From contig CBDCAO010000009.1 in assembly GCA_965213935.1 (NCBI GenBank), forward strand, positions 62,001 to 126,000: 64,000 nucleotides of DNA, given 5' to 3'. This stretch comes from Bin52 sp965213935 (GTDB lineage Bacteria; Pseudomonadota; Alphaproteobacteria; Thalassobaculales; Thalassobaculaceae). Of the stretch, positions 45,009-56,643 are shown piece after piece. A program made the translations under genes and the position numbers. Within the stretch, counting starts at the first letter, position 1. Every line of letters starts with the position of its first letter. The notes beneath the pieces were generated by a model. The model was not told the origin of the DNA, did no database searches, and worked only from the letters and a program-made list of their open reading frames with translations.

Positions 45009-45974
45009 ATGCGACCGGCCGCAGTCCTGAAACTGGTCCTGTTGCCTGCGCTTGCCCTGGTACAGACGGCGTGCCTGCTCGACCCGGACATCGTGCCCCC
45101 GCCCCCCCCACCATCGCCGCCGGCACCGGTAGTAGCGGCCACCACTTCCTGGGTTGTTGGTGATTCCTATCAGATCGGCGGGATCTGGTACTATCCGACG
45201 GTACCGGACAGTTACAATCGCACCGGAATCGCGAGCCGGCTGGACGTCACCCACGGCGTGACCGCGAACGGCGAACCCCGAGATGCGAACAGCCTCGCCG
45301 CCGCCCATCGTATCCTGCCGTTGCCAAGCGTGGTTCGGGTCGAAAACCTGGAAAACGGCCGGGCCGTCATCGTCCGGGTCAACGACCGAGGGCCGCAGAA
45401 CCCGGGACGTCTCATCGCACTCACACCGCGCGCGGCATCCGATCTCGGCATGGCCGGGGAGGGGAGTACGGCCCGGGTGAGGGTCCGCCTTCTGCGTGAC
45501 GAAAGCCGTCATGCCGGACTGGCGGCCCGGTCCGGCCGGATCACCTCCCTGCAGGACACCCGCGCGGCCGCACCGATACCGCAGGCTGTCCCCATCGGCA
45601 CCGTGACGGTCACGCGGGGAACCGGGGCGCCTGCCGTGTCGGGTCAGGCGAAGGTCAGGAGCGCGCTGGAACTGATCGGACGCAGTAGCGGCGTCAACCT
45701 TGCCAACCGCCCAATGGCCGAGACCCGACTTTACGTGCTCGTGGCCATCTCGCCCAATCGCAACCAGGCCGACATGATCGCGGACACGCTACGCAGCATC
45801 GACCGCGTCGAGCTCGCCCGCTCCACGCTCGAGGAACTGGTGCGTTACGAGGTCTGTATCGGTCCCTTGCACAGTGTCGAGCGGTCCGACACTGTGCTTG
45901 CGGAGGTCATTGCCCGTGGCTATCGGCGCGCCCGAAGCGTGGTTCGCACTGCCGACGGATGCGAACGGTCATGA
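45009..45974 (+). CDS. rlpA: Septal ring lytic transglycosylase RlpA family lipoprotein
   Basis: A 321-residue protein. The N-terminus has a lipobox LVQTAC, then a proline-rich linker. The double-psi beta-barrel domain reads TGIASRLD, AAHRILPLPSVVRVENL and VRVNDRGP; the C-terminal 75 residues look like a SPOR domain (TRLYVLVAISPNRNQADMI). RlpA cleaves denuded glycan strands at the septum. The start at 45009 gives the signal sequence; the longer frame overlaps mltB. It overlaps or abuts dacC. Confidence 0.9.
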   Translation: MRPAAVLKLVLLPALALVQTACLLDPDIVPPPPPPSPPAPVVAATTSWVVGDSYQIGGIWYYPTVPDSYNRTGIASRLDVTHGVTANGEPRDANSLAAAHRILPLPSVVRVENLENGRAVIVRVNDRGPQNPGRLIALTPRAASDLGMAGEGSTARVRVRLLRDESRHAGLAARSGRITSLQDTRAAAPIPQAVPIGTVTVTRGTGAPAVSGQAKVRSALELIGRSSGVNLANRPMAETRLYVLVAISPNRNQADMIADTLRSIDRVELARSTLEELVRYEVCIGPLHSVERSDTVLAEVIARGYRRARSVVRTADGCERS

Positions 45975-45997
45975 GATACCATCCGTGGAGGCTGGAA

Positions 45998-47146
45998 GTG
46001 ACAGTCACGAGGGTCCTGCAACACTGCGCGCTCCCCGCGCTGATCCTTGCCGCAGTGCTTGTGCGTACCGACGCCGCCGCCTTCGAAACCTCCGCCCGCG
46101 AGGCAATCCTGGTCGACTTCGAGACCGGAAGCGTCCTGCTCGAGAAGAACGCCGACGACCCCATGCCGCCGGCATCGATGAGCAAGATCATGACGGTCTA
46201 CCTCGCCTTCGAGCGACTGAAGGAAGGCCGACTGCGGATGGAGGACGTGATCACGATCAGCAGGAAGGCCCGGCGCATGGGCGGGTCGCGCATGTTCGTG
46301 GAGGTGAACTCCCAGGTCTCGGTCGCGGACATCCTGCGCGGCATCATCGTCCAGAGCGGCAACGATGCCGCCGTTGCGCTCGCCGAGGCGCTTGCCGGCA
46401 GCGAATCCGAATTTGCCGCCCGCATGGACGAGAAGGCGCGCGAACTCGGCATGTCGTCGAGCACGTTCCGGAATTCGACCGGCTGGCCCGATCCCGAACA
46501 TCGGACCACCGCGCGGGACCTCGCGCACCTTGCCGCACGCACGATCCGTGACTTTCCCGAACTGTACGGGCTCTATGCGGAAACGTCGTTTACCTACAAC
46601 GAGATCGCGCAGCGCAACCGCAACCCATTGCTTGGAAGGACCAGGGGAGCGGACGGGCTGAAGACCGGGTACACCAGAGCCGCGGGTTACGGACTGACCG
46701 CGTCGGTCGAACGGGACGGACGACGGCTTGTCCTGGTGATCAACGGCGTTTCGAGCAGCACCAAGAGGGCCCGGGAAGCCGAAAGCATCTTTGAGTGGGG
46801 ATTTCGGGAGTTCGATAATTTCACCCTGCTTCGCGCAGGGCAGGCAGTCGAGCAGGGCGCTGTCTGGCTCGGGGTTGAACCGACGGTGCCACTGGTGCTG
46901 GAGGAGGACCTGTACCTGACCCTCAGTCATCACAATCGTTCGCGCATCACGGTCACTGTCCACATGCTGGAGCCGGTACCGGCCCCGATCACTGCCGGCG
47001 ACCGCATCGCAACCCTGCGGGTCGAGGCGCCGGGAGCGGAGACCGTTGAACGCCCTTTGCTGGCGGGACGGGATATCGCCGCGCTAGGCCTGGCGCGCCG
47101 CGTGGTCACCACGCTGGGTTACCTGCTGTGGGGACACGGTGGCTGA
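45998..47146 (+). CDS. dacC: D-alanyl-D-alanine carboxypeptidase (PBP5/6 family)
   Basis: A 382-residue serine carboxypeptidase. The active-site triad is SMSK in PPASMSKIM, SGN in IVQSGNDAAVAL and KTG in DGLKTGYT. It has an N-terminal signal peptide (LPALILAAVLVRTDAAA) and a C-terminal beta domain. The GTG at 45998 has GGAGG 6 bp upstream; an ATG at 45971, overlapping the rlpA stop, is the other choice. The end overlaps tmk by 8 bp. The dacC symbol follows common use for alphaproteobacteria. Confidence 0.92.
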   Translation: MTVTRVLQHCALPALILAAVLVRTDAAAFETSAREAILVDFETGSVLLEKNADDPMPPASMSKIMTVYLAFERLKEGRLRMEDVITISRKARRMGGSRMFVEVNSQVSVADILRGIIVQSGNDAAVALAEALAGSESEFAARMDEKARELGMSSSTFRNSTGWPDPEHRTTARDLAHLAARTIRDFPELYGLYAETSFTYNEIAQRNRNPLLGRTRGADGLKTGYTRAAGYGLTASVERDGRRLVLVINGVSSSTKRAREAESIFEWGFREFDNFTLLRAGQAVEQGAVWLGVEPTVPLVLEEDLYLTLSHHNRSRITVTVHMLEPVPAPITAGDRIATLRVEAPGAETVERPLLAGRDIAALGLARRVVTTLGYLLWGHGG

Positions 47147-47810
47147 CCGGAGCACATCCGGTCGCTTCATTACCTTCGAGGGGATCGACGGAGCCGGGAA
47201 GTCGACCCAGGGACGCAGGCTCGCCCGTTGGCTTGAGCAACACGGCGTCAGCGTGTGTCTGACCCGTGAGCCGGGCGGTTCACCAGGGGCCGAACACATT
47301 CGCAATCTGCTTGTCACCGGGCCGTCCGACCGCTGGGATCCATGGTGCGAAGCCCTGTTGCTTTACGCGGCCCGGCGAGATCACTGGATACGGTTGATCG
47401 AACCCGCGCTTGCCCGCGGCCAGTGGGTGATTTGTGACCGGTTCACTGATTCCACCTTTGTCTACCAGGGGGTTGCCGGCGGCATGTGCATGGCCCTGCT
47501 GCAACGATTGCACGATCTTGCTCTCGGCCCGGTTCGTCCGGACGTGACCGTGCTGCTCGACCTGCCGGTGCTCCGCGGCCTCGAGAGGGTGCGGGACCGC
47601 GCAGCCGGCGAGGACCGGTTCGAGAACCGGAGCCGTGACTATCTGGACCGGCTTCGAATGGGATTCCTTGACCGGGCCCGGGCCGAACCGGACCGAATTG
47701 CAGTCATCGACGCGTCCGCCGCGCCTGGCGAGATCGCGATTGCCGTGGTAGCCGAGCTACGCGCCCGCCTGTCCGTGGATTCCGCATCATGGCCGACGAC
47801 AGCCCCGTAG
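47139..47810 (+). CDS. tmk: Thymidylate kinase
   Basis: A 223-residue kinase making dTDP from dTMP. The P-loop is FEGIDGAGKSTQGRRLA, the DR motif is VICDRFTDSTFVYQG and the lid region is RAAGEDRFENRSRDYLDR. The GTG start lies inside the dacC end. It overlaps the holB start by 22 bp. Confidence 0.95.
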   Translation: MADRSTSGRFITFEGIDGAGKSTQGRRLARWLEQHGVSVCLTREPGGSPGAEHIRNLLVTGPSDRWDPWCEALLLYAARRDHWIRLIEPALARGQWVICDRFTDSTFVYQGVAGGMCMALLQRLHDLALGPVRPDVTVLLDLPVLRGLERVRDRAAGEDRFENRSRDYLDRLRMGFLDRARAEPDRIAVIDASAAPGEIAIAVVAELRARLSVDSASWPTTAP

Positions 47811-48871
47811 CGCATCCGCGCGAGACCACCGGACTCGTCGGGCACGGGGCGGCGGAAGCCGAATTGCGTGCGGCGTGGGACAGCGGTCGCATGCCGCATG
47901 CCTGGTTGCTGACGGGTCCGCGCGGCATCGGCAAGGCAACGCTTGCCTATCGAATGGCACGGTTCACGCTTGCCGGTGGTCCTGCCGCGGAAGCGGGCCT
48001 GTTCGGCGATGTTCCGGCCGGACTCGAGATCGACCTCGGGCTCAAGGCGGTGCGACTGGTTCTCGCGGGCACCCACCCCGATCTCCAGGTGATCGAACGC
48101 ACGGCCAATCCCGCGACCGGCAGGCTGCGCGAGACCATCGTGGTCGATGATGTTGCCAGACTGGCCTCACTGCTGCACCTGACACCGGCGGGCGGCGGCT
48201 GGCGCGTGGTCATCGTCGATAGCGTCGACGAGATGAACACCAACAGTGCCAATGCGCTGCTGAAACTGCTCGAGGAACCACCGGCCAGGTCACTGCTTGT
48301 ACTGGTCAACCACGCTCCGGGCAGGGTCCCTGTCACCATTCGCTCGCGCTGCCGCCGTCTGAAGCTCTCGCCCCTCAAGCGTTCCGACCTGGAAGTCCTG
48401 CTGGAGCACCATGACCCCGATCTCGAACCCGAGGCGACGGCACTTGCCGTTTCGCTCGCCGAAGGCAGTGTCGGCAGGGCGCTCGTGGTCGCCCGGGGTG
48501 ACGGGCTTGCGGTATTGCGTGAAGCGGCGGCACTTCTGGGGGGCGAACCCGCGGTCGACAGGCAGGCCCTCCATGCGGTAGCCGACCGCTGGATCCGGCA
48601 GTCTTCGGGCGAGGGAGCAACACCACTCGGCGAGCGGCTCGAACTGGTGTTGTGGTGGGCGGGCAGGGGCCTGCGCGCCATGGCTTCGGGCGAAAGGGCA
48701 GAGGCGGTGCCAGGTGACGGACCGGTCTTTGATCGACTGGTCGCGCGCCACGGGCTTGCCGGCCTCGCGGCACGGATCGACAGGGCGGCCCGACAGGTGC
48801 GGGAGGACCTGGCACTGCGGCTCAATCCGAAACAGATCGCGATGACGCTGTTCCTGACATTGGCCGAATAG
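47789..48871 (+). CDS. holB: DNA polymerase III subunit delta'
   Basis: A 360-residue clamp-loader subunit. The RFC-type blocks are MPHAWLLTGPRGIGKATLAYRMARF and the SRC-like end of the ATPase domain RSRCRRLKLSPL. The tmk-holB-metG-tatD order is conserved in alphaproteobacteria. The zinc-finger cysteines of many delta' proteins are absent. Confidence 0.93.
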   Translation: MADDSPVAHPRETTGLVGHGAAEAELRAAWDSGRMPHAWLLTGPRGIGKATLAYRMARFTLAGGPAAEAGLFGDVPAGLEIDLGLKAVRLVLAGTHPDLQVIERTANPATGRLRETIVVDDVARLASLLHLTPAGGGWRVVIVDSVDEMNTNSANALLKLLEEPPARSLLVLVNHAPGRVPVTIRSRCRRLKLSPLKRSDLEVLLEHHDPDLEPEATALAVSLAEGSVGRALVVARGDGLAVLREAAALLGGEPAVDRQALHAVADRWIRQSSGEGATPLGERLELVLWWAGRGLRAMASGERAEAVPGDGPVFDRLVARHGLAGLAARIDRAARQVREDLALRLNPKQIAMTLFLTLAE

Positions 48872-48956
48872 GGACACGCCGGGAGCCGCGAGCTTGAAGT
48901 CGACCCGTCCCCGGGGTAGGTCAGTGGCGCCTGACCGCCGGGAAGGGGCATTCGCG

Positions 48957-50489
48957 ATGAGCAGACCGCGTTACTACATCACCACGCCGATCTACTACGT
49001 CAACGACCTGCCGCATATCGGGCACGCGTACACCACCATCGCGTGCGACGTGATGGCGCGGTTCAAGCGGCTGGACGGGTACGACGTGATGTTCCTGACC
49101 GGGACCGACGAGCACGGCCAGAAGGTGGAAACCGCGGCCGGCAACGCCGGACTGGATCCCCGGACATTCACCGACCAGGTCTCGCGCAACTTCCGCGACC
49201 TGCTTCCGATGCTCGATATCGGCAACGACGACTTCATCCGAACCACCGAGGACCGGCATCGGGTCTCGGTGCAGGAGGTGTGGCGACGCCTGGTCGCACG
49301 CGGACACATCTATCTTGGAAAGTACGCCGGCTGGTACTCGGTCCGCGACGAGACATACTTCGCCGACAGCGAGCTTGTCGACGGCAACGCCCCGACCGGC
49401 GCCCCGGTGGAATGGGTCGAGGAACCCAGTTACTTCTTCGATCTGTCGAAGTGGCAGGAACCGCTGTTGCGGCTCTACGAGGAGAATCCGGACTTCATCG
49501 CACCGCGCTCCCGCCGCAATGAGGTGATCAGCTTCGTTTCGGGCGGCCTGCGCGACCTGTCGGTCTCGCGTACCAGTTTCCGTTGGGGCGTGCCGGTGCC
49601 CGACAACGATGACCACATCGTGTATGTCTGGCTCGATGCGCTGACGAACTACATCACGGCAACCGGATTCCCGGACACCGGATGCGAGGGTTACCGGCAA
49701 TTCTGGCCGGCCGACCTGCACATGGTCGGAAAGGACATCGTCCGGTTTCATGCCGTGTACTGGCCCGCCTTCCTGATGGCGGCCGATCTGCCGGTTCCGA
49801 AGCGGGTATTCGCCCACGGCTGGTGGACCAACGAGGGCCAGAAGATTTCAAAGTCCCTGGGAAACGTCATTGATCCTCTCGATCTGCTGGAGACCTACGG
49901 TCTCGACCAGATGCGCTACTTCCTGATGCGGGAAGTGCCGTTCGGCAACGACGGCGATTTCTCCCGGGTCTCGATGATCGGCCGCATCAACAACGACCTC
50001 GCAAACGACTTCGGCAATCTCGCGCAGCGGGTTCTCTCCTTCGTGGCGCGCCACGGGGAAGGGCGGGTGCCCGATCCTGGTCCCCTGGCACCGGTCGATC
50101 TTGCCCTGCTGGAGCAGGCGGGCTGCCTGCTCGACGCACTGCGCGAGGAGTACGACAACCAGGCGTTCAATCGGGCGCTGGAACGGGTGTGGGAAGTTAT
50201 CGGGGCCGCGAACCGCTATGTCGACGAGCAGGCACCGTGGAAACTGCGCCGATCGGACCCGGCACGGATGGCCACCGTGCTCTACACGTTGATGGAGACC
50301 GTCCGGCACCTCGCGATCCTGATGCAGCCGGTGGTCCCGGGTTCCGCAGGCCGGATGCTGGACCAGCTTGGCATCGCGGCCGACGCGCGGGACTTCTCCA
50401 GTATCGGGAGCCCCGACCATGGCCTGGTTGCCGGGACCCCGCTGCCAACCCCGTCACCGGTGTTTCCCCGCTTCCGGACCGAGGAGTAG
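48957..50489 (+). CDS. metG: Methionine-tRNA ligase
   Basis: A 510-residue class I synthetase. The HIGH motif is LPHIGHAYTT and KMSKS is KISKSLGNVI. The connective region lacks the CxxC zinc knuckles, as in the MetG2/alphaproteobacterial type, and there is no C-terminal tRNA-binding domain. The ATG at 48957 follows GGAAGGGG; an upstream extension from 48894 is not protein-like. Confidence 0.96.
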   Translation: MSRPRYYITTPIYYVNDLPHIGHAYTTIACDVMARFKRLDGYDVMFLTGTDEHGQKVETAAGNAGLDPRTFTDQVSRNFRDLLPMLDIGNDDFIRTTEDRHRVSVQEVWRRLVARGHIYLGKYAGWYSVRDETYFADSELVDGNAPTGAPVEWVEEPSYFFDLSKWQEPLLRLYEENPDFIAPRSRRNEVISFVSGGLRDLSVSRTSFRWGVPVPDNDDHIVYVWLDALTNYITATGFPDTGCEGYRQFWPADLHMVGKDIVRFHAVYWPAFLMAADLPVPKRVFAHGWWTNEGQKISKSLGNVIDPLDLLETYGLDQMRYFLMREVPFGNDGDFSRVSMIGRINNDLANDFGNLAQRVLSFVARHGEGRVPDPGPLAPVDLALLEQAGCLLDALREEYDNQAFNRALERVWEVIGAANRYVDEQAPWKLRRSDPARMATVLYTLMETVRHLAILMQPVVPGSAGRMLDQLGIAADARDFSSIGSPDHGLVAGTPLPTPSPVFPRFRTEE

Positions 50490-50495
50490 CCGGTC

Positions 50496-51299
50496 ATGCG
50501 ACTCGTCGACTCCCACTGCCATCTTGACTACGAGGAGCTGGCCCGGGACCTCGACGCGGTCGTTGCCCGGGCCCGGCAGGCCGGTGTGTGCCGGATGGTG
50601 ACGATCAGCAACCGGCGCCGCGACTGGTCCGGCGTCTTGCGCATCGCTGAGCGCTACGACGACATCTGGTGCACGATCGGGGTCCATCCGCACCATGCCG
50701 GCGAGGAAGGTGTGATCGAGCCGGACGACCTGATCGAGGCGGCCCGGCACCCCAGGGTGGCCGGGATCGGTGAATCCGGGCTCGATTACCACTACGAAAA
50801 CGCGCCGCGCGATGCGCAGTTCGAGAGCTTTGCCACTCACATCAAGGCGTCACGCCGTACCGGGCTGCCGCTGGTCGTGCACAGCCGCGACGCCGACCGG
50901 GACATGGCGCAGACGCTGGAGGACGCCTGGCGTGAAGGACCGTTTCCGGGTGTGCTGCATTGTTTTACCGGCGGCAGCGAACTCGCGGAACGTGCGCTGG
51001 CGATCGGCTTTTACATCTCGCTTGCCGGGATCCTGACCTTCCGGTCCGCCGATGCGCTGCGCGAAGTGGTGCGGATGGTGCCGATGGACCGGCTTCTGGT
51101 CGAGACCGACGCGCCATTCCTGGCCCCGGTGCCCAATCGCGGCAAGCGCAACGAACCGGCATTCGTGCGCCACACGCTTGCCGCCCTGGCCGGAATCAAG
51201 GAGGTTTCGGAGGAGCACATGGCGGACCGGACCACGGCAAACTTCCATGCACTGTTCTCCCGCATACCCGAACCGGGCAGCGGCGCATTGGTCGCATGA
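50496..51299 (+). CDS. TatD family metal-dependent hydrolase
   Basis: A 267-residue TIM-barrel nuclease. Metal ligands are VDSHCHLDYEEL, GIGESGLDYHY, VVHSRDADRDM, LHCFTGGSEL and VETDAPFLAPVPNRGKRNEP. Members are 3'-5' exonucleases or D-aminoacyl-type hydrolases. The gene is 6 bp after metG, and its stop overlaps the next start. Confidence 0.93.
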   Translation: MRLVDSHCHLDYEELARDLDAVVARARQAGVCRMVTISNRRRDWSGVLRIAERYDDIWCTIGVHPHHAGEEGVIEPDDLIEAARHPRVAGIGESGLDYHYENAPRDAQFESFATHIKASRRTGLPLVVHSRDADRDMAQTLEDAWREGPFPGVLHCFTGGSELAERALAIGFYISLAGILTFRSADALREVVRMVPMDRLLVETDAPFLAPVPNRGKRNEPAFVRHTLAALAGIKEVSEEHMADRTTANFHALFSRIPEPGSGALVA

Positions 51300-52069
51300 A
51301 GGTCACAATCCTCGGGTGCGGTGCCTCGATCGGAGTCCCTGTCCTGGGCAATGACTGGGGACGGTGCAATCCCGATGACCCGAGAAACCGTCGACTGCGC
51401 TGTTCGATCCTGGTCGAGAATCAGGGGGTCGTGCTCCTGATCGATACCTCGCCCGACATGCGCGAGCAGCTGCTCTCGGCCGATGTGCGCCGGATCGATG
51501 CGGTTCTCTACACCCATGGACACGCCGACCATACCCACGGCGTGGATGATCTGCGTGCGCTCGCCTGGCGCATGCGGCAACCGATTGATGTGCACGCGGA
51601 TGCCGCGACTCTCGCCATGCTGCACCAGCGGTTCGGTTACATGTTCTCCGCGTCACCCGAAAGTCCGCCGCATTTCCGTCCTCCGCTGGTTGCCCACGAG
51701 ATCGGCGACAGTCCGTTCGAGATCGCCGGCATGACCATCCGTCCGATCCGCCAGGACCACGGGAGCAGCGGGACCAGTCTCGGGTTCCTGTTCGAGGACA
51801 GGTTTGCGTACTCGACCGACGTTGCAGCCATGACCGAGGACGATCTTGCGCGGTTGCGCGGGCTCGACCTGTGGATCGTCGACTGCCTGCGCGAGGATCC
51901 TTCGGCAGCACACGCGAACCTCGCTCTCGCGCTGTCGTGGATCAGGACGGCGCAACCCCGGCAGGCCTATCTCACGCACATGGCGGCCGATCTTGACTAC
52001 GAGTGGGTTGCGGAGCGGTGTCCCGAAGGAGTCGCGCCCGCGCATGACGGACTGGTGCTGGAGGTCTGA
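51296..52069 (+). CDS. MBL fold metallo-hydrolase (PhnP-like)
   Basis: A 257-residue zinc beta-lactamase-fold hydrolase. The metal motif is LYTHGHADHTHGVDDL, and the text CGASIGVPVLGNDWGRCNPDDP near the N-terminus matches the group that includes the phosphoribosyl cyclic phosphodiesterase PhnP. The ATG overlaps the TatD stop (ATGA). No other phosphonate genes are near, so the true substrate is open. Confidence 0.9.
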   Translation: MKVTILGCGASIGVPVLGNDWGRCNPDDPRNRRLRCSILVENQGVVLLIDTSPDMREQLLSADVRRIDAVLYTHGHADHTHGVDDLRALAWRMRQPIDVHADAATLAMLHQRFGYMFSASPESPPHFRPPLVAHEIGDSPFEIAGMTIRPIRQDHGSSGTSLGFLFEDRFAYSTDVAAMTEDDLARLRGLDLWIVDCLREDPSAAHANLALALSWIRTAQPRQAYLTHMAADLDYEWVAERCPEGVAPAHDGLVLEV

Positions 52070-52180
52070 TGGCAAGTCACACAATAATTTCCCATAATAT
52101 ACCTTATGCAACTTTTGTGTATCGCCAATCCGGCACCCGCGCGCCCTTCACCGCGCACGCCTCCGCCTCCGGAAGCCTCC

Positions 52181-52975
52181 ATGCCCGATGATCCGCCATC
52201 CGCCGTTGACCGTCTTCTCGAGATCATGGCCCGGCTGCGCTCACCGGATGACGGGTGTCCGTGGGATCTCGAACAGACCTACGCCACCATTGCTCCGTAC
52301 ACCATCGAGGAAGCCTACGAAGTTGCCGGCGCCATTGCCGACGGGGATTTCGCGGCGCTACGCGATGAACTCGGAGACCTGCTGCTTCAGGTTGTCTACC
52401 ACGCGCGAATGGCGGAAGAAGACGGACATTTTACCTTTGCCGACGTGGCTCACGGCATCGCCGCAAAGATGGTCGCGAGACACCCGCATGTGTTCGGTCC
52501 GCAGGCCGGCATTCCCCTGCCCCCCGGCGCCTGGGAAGCTCGCAAGGCAACCGAACGTGCGACCCGTGCCCACGAGCGTGGACGCGAGGCGGGTGCGCTC
52601 GACGGCGTCAGCCGGGCCTTGCCCGCACTTGCGCGGGCGTTGAAGTTGCAGCGGCGGGCCGCGCGGGTCGGTTTTGACTGGAACGATCCGGAACAGGTCC
52701 GCGCCAAGGTGCTCGAGGAACTTGACGAGGTGCGCGCCGCAACCAGCGCCGACGACCGGGAAGGCGAGATCGGAGACCTGCTTTTCGCCGTCATCAACCT
52801 CGCCCGTCATTTCGGTGTCGATCCGGAATCGGCGCTCGCGGGGACCAACCGCCGCTTCGAGAGCCGGTTCCGCGAAGTCGAACGGATGCTGCGCAGGGAA
52901 CTTGCGATCGGTCCGGAGGATGCGACGCTCGAACAGATGGAAACGCGCTGGAGAATCGCCAAAGAAACCCGTTGA
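52181..52975 (+). CDS. mazG: Nucleoside triphosphate pyrophosphohydrolase MazG
   Basis: A 264-residue protein with two MazG domains. The metal motif is EEAYEVAGAI followed by DELGDLLLQVVYHARM; the second copy includes LEELDEVRAAT and GEIGDLLFAVINLARH. MazG cleaves NTPs, removing non-canonical or excess nucleotides. The start at 52181 is chosen by family length; an in-frame ATG at 52106 is possible. An AT-rich segment at 52075-52130 may be the promoter. Confidence 0.93.
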   Translation: MPDDPPSAVDRLLEIMARLRSPDDGCPWDLEQTYATIAPYTIEEAYEVAGAIADGDFAALRDELGDLLLQVVYHARMAEEDGHFTFADVAHGIAAKMVARHPHVFGPQAGIPLPPGAWEARKATERATRAHERGREAGALDGVSRALPALARALKLQRRAARVGFDWNDPEQVRAKVLEELDEVRAATSADDREGEIGDLLFAVINLARHFGVDPESALAGTNRRFESRFREVERMLRRELAIGPEDATLEQMETRWRIAKETR

Positions 52976-53044
52976 CCGCGGTTGCCCTGGTGGCGTAGCG
53001 AACGCCTGAGATGACGTCATGAAGCCTTCAGGGAAAAATGGCCA

Positions 53045-54016
53045 ATGTCCCCATGCGTTTTCATCGATGGCGAAGCCGGCACCACCGGACTGCAGATCAG
53101 CAAGCGTCTCTCCGCGCGGCGCGACCTTTCGCTGATTCATCTCGATGACACCGAGCGCAAGGACAGGCAAGCCCGCCGCAGCGCCCTGAATGATGCCGAC
53201 GTCGCGGTTCTCTGCCTTCCCGACGATGCGGCGCGCGAGGCAGCCGGCCTGGTCGACAATGACCGGACCCGGCTCATCGACGCCTCCACGGCGCACCGGA
53301 CCGCACCCGGCTGGACCTATGGCTTTCCCGAACTGTTGGCTGGCCAGGAGGAACTGATCCGCAATTCGAACCGGATCTCGAACCCGGGGTGTTACGCGAC
53401 GGCAACAATCGCCATGCTGCGCCCGCTGGTGGACGCGGGACTGCTGCCGGCTGACCACCCGGTGACCATCAATGCTGTCTCCGGCTATTCGGGCGGTGGA
53501 AGGTCACTGATCGAACGGTTCGAGGGCGCGGATGCAGACCGGACGCCGACGTTTTACGCCTACGGGCTCACGCTCGCGCACAAACATCTTGCCGAGATGC
53601 AGACCCACGCGCGGCTTGCGCGCCCTCCCCTGTTCGTCCCGTCCGTCGCCCGCTTCCGCCAGGGCATGTTGGTGCAGATCCCGCTCAGGCTGGATGCCAT
53701 GACAGGGCAGCCGCAGGCGGCCGCGTTCCAGGACTGCCTTGCGGAGCACTATGCGCAGCGCTGCGGCAGCGGAGGATTTGTCGAGGTGGCGCCACTCGCG
53801 CACGCGGGAGCCGAAGCGACGCTTGATCCGCAGGAATTGAACGGAACCAACCGCCTCCTGATCCGCCTGTTCGCCCGACCCGACTGCGGACTGTGCCTGC
53901 TCACCGCGACGCTCGACAACCTCGGCAAGGGTGCGTCGGGAGCTGCGGTCCAGACCCTGAACCTTGTGCTCGGGCTCGACCCGGGGACCGGTTTCAACCA
54001 GGCGATGGCGGCCTGA
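53045..54016 (+). CDS. argC: N-acetyl-gamma-glutamyl-phosphate reductase, type 2
   Basis: A 323-residue dehydrogenase of arginine synthesis that reduces N-acetylglutamyl phosphate. The N-terminus CVFIDGEAGTTGLQI and the catalytic cysteine in RISNPGCYATATI are typical of the short ArgC (type 2) form. Substrate-side text INAVSGYSGGGRSLIERF is present. No other arg genes are near. The end overlaps the convergent phosphatase gene by 23 bp. Confidence 0.94.
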   Translation: MSPCVFIDGEAGTTGLQISKRLSARRDLSLIHLDDTERKDRQARRSALNDADVAVLCLPDDAAREAAGLVDNDRTRLIDASTAHRTAPGWTYGFPELLAGQEELIRNSNRISNPGCYATATIAMLRPLVDAGLLPADHPVTINAVSGYSGGGRSLIERFEGADADRTPTFYAYGLTLAHKHLAEMQTHARLARPPLFVPSVARFRQGMLVQIPLRLDAMTGQPQAAAFQDCLAEHYAQRCGSGGFVEVAPLAHAGAEATLDPQELNGTNRLLIRLFARPDCGLCLLTATLDNLGKGASGAAVQTLNLVLGLDPGTGFNQAMAA

Positions 54017-54848
54017 TCCCGTCGAGCAGGTTATCGCGAAGCGCACGCCAGCCGGCGCGGCCGGGTGCTGCCAGCAGGCCTCCGACGAGTTCCGAGGGAC
54101 GGTAGTCGCGCCCGTTGAACCGGGCATGCACACCGCCTGCCTCGCGGTGGATCAGGCATCCGGCCGCATGGTCCCACGGCATGTTCTTGCCGTGAATCAC
54201 GAAATGTGCGGTCCCGTCGGCCAGACGCAGGTACTCGTGGCCGGCGCAACCCAGACGGTAATGGCGGCCAACCGCTGCATCGGCCCTTTCACGCACCACG
54301 ACCCGGCCCTCGGTTCCGAGGAACCGTAGATTGAGCGCGCCCGACATGTCGGCGGCCGGCACGTCGGCTGCAACCTTGAGGCGAACCGGGCCCGAACCGT
54401 CGTAGAAATACCGCCACGCTCCTCCGCCGGCCCAGGCCGCAGTCCAGGTCTCTCCCAGCGGGTCGAGAATGACGCCCAGCTCGGTCCGGTCGCCACGAAC
54501 CAGTGCAACCATGACGCAGAAGTGCCGACCGCCCTTCGCAAAGTTGCGTGTGCCGTCGACCGGGTCGACCACCCAGATCGGGCGCGCCGGATCGCGCAGC
54601 AGTTCCAGGATACCGGGGTTTTCCTCCGCCGCCTCCTCCCCGATCACCGCCGATCCGGCGACAAGATCGCGAAGCGCCGGTGTCATGCGGCGCTCGGACT
54701 CGATGTCGGCAATGGTCACGAGATCTCTCGGACCGGTCTTTTCGCGCACCTCATCCGAGGCGAGCGAGCGGTACCGCGGCATGATCACGGTATCGGCGGT
54801 CTCGCGCATGATCGCCGCCACCCGGGTGGTGAGTTCGAGACCCGTCAT
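53994..54848 (-). CDS. Inositol monophosphatase family protein
   Basis: A 284-residue Mg-dependent phosphatase. The metal motifs are VIGEEAAEE, WVVDPVDGTRNFAKG and the C-terminal MPWDHAAGCLIHREAGG. Family members act on inositol phosphates, PAP or histidinol phosphate. The ATG at 54848 is used; GTG at 54851 is adjacent. A groEL terminator hairpin sits just upstream. Confidence 0.88.
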   Translation of the reverse strand: MTGLELTTRVAAIMRETADTVIMPRYRSLASDEVREKTGPRDLVTIADIESERRMTPALRDLVAGSAVIGEEAAEENPGILELLRDPARPIWVVDPVDGTRNFAKGGRHFCVMVALVRGDRTELGVILDPLGETWTAAWAGGGAWRYFYDGSGPVRLKVAADVPAADMSGALNLRFLGTEGRVVVRERADAAVGRHYRLGCAGHEYLRLADGTAHFVIHGKNMPWDHAAGCLIHREAGGVHARFNGRDYRPSELVGGLLAAPGRAGWRALRDNLLDGIRPPSPG

Positions 54849-54875
54849 CACGGTGACCCTGACCGCAGACGCAGC

Positions 54876-54906
54876 ACGGGGCCGCAGGCAGTTCCTGCGG
54901 CCCCGT
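54876..54906 (-). terminator. Hairpin after groEL
   Basis: A perfect 13-bp stem ACGGGGCCGCAGG / CCTGCGGCCCCGT with a 5-nt loop, 33 bp after the groEL stop. There is no clear T run on the minus-strand side. Confidence 0.65.
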
Positions 54907-54938
54907 CTGAAATTCGCGCCCGGACTGTCGGGGGCACG

Positions 54939-56600
<1,662 letters not shown>

Positions 56601-56643
56601 CGTCTGGCCTCCTTGAGAAGTTGTGCAAGCGCGCCGCTGACAG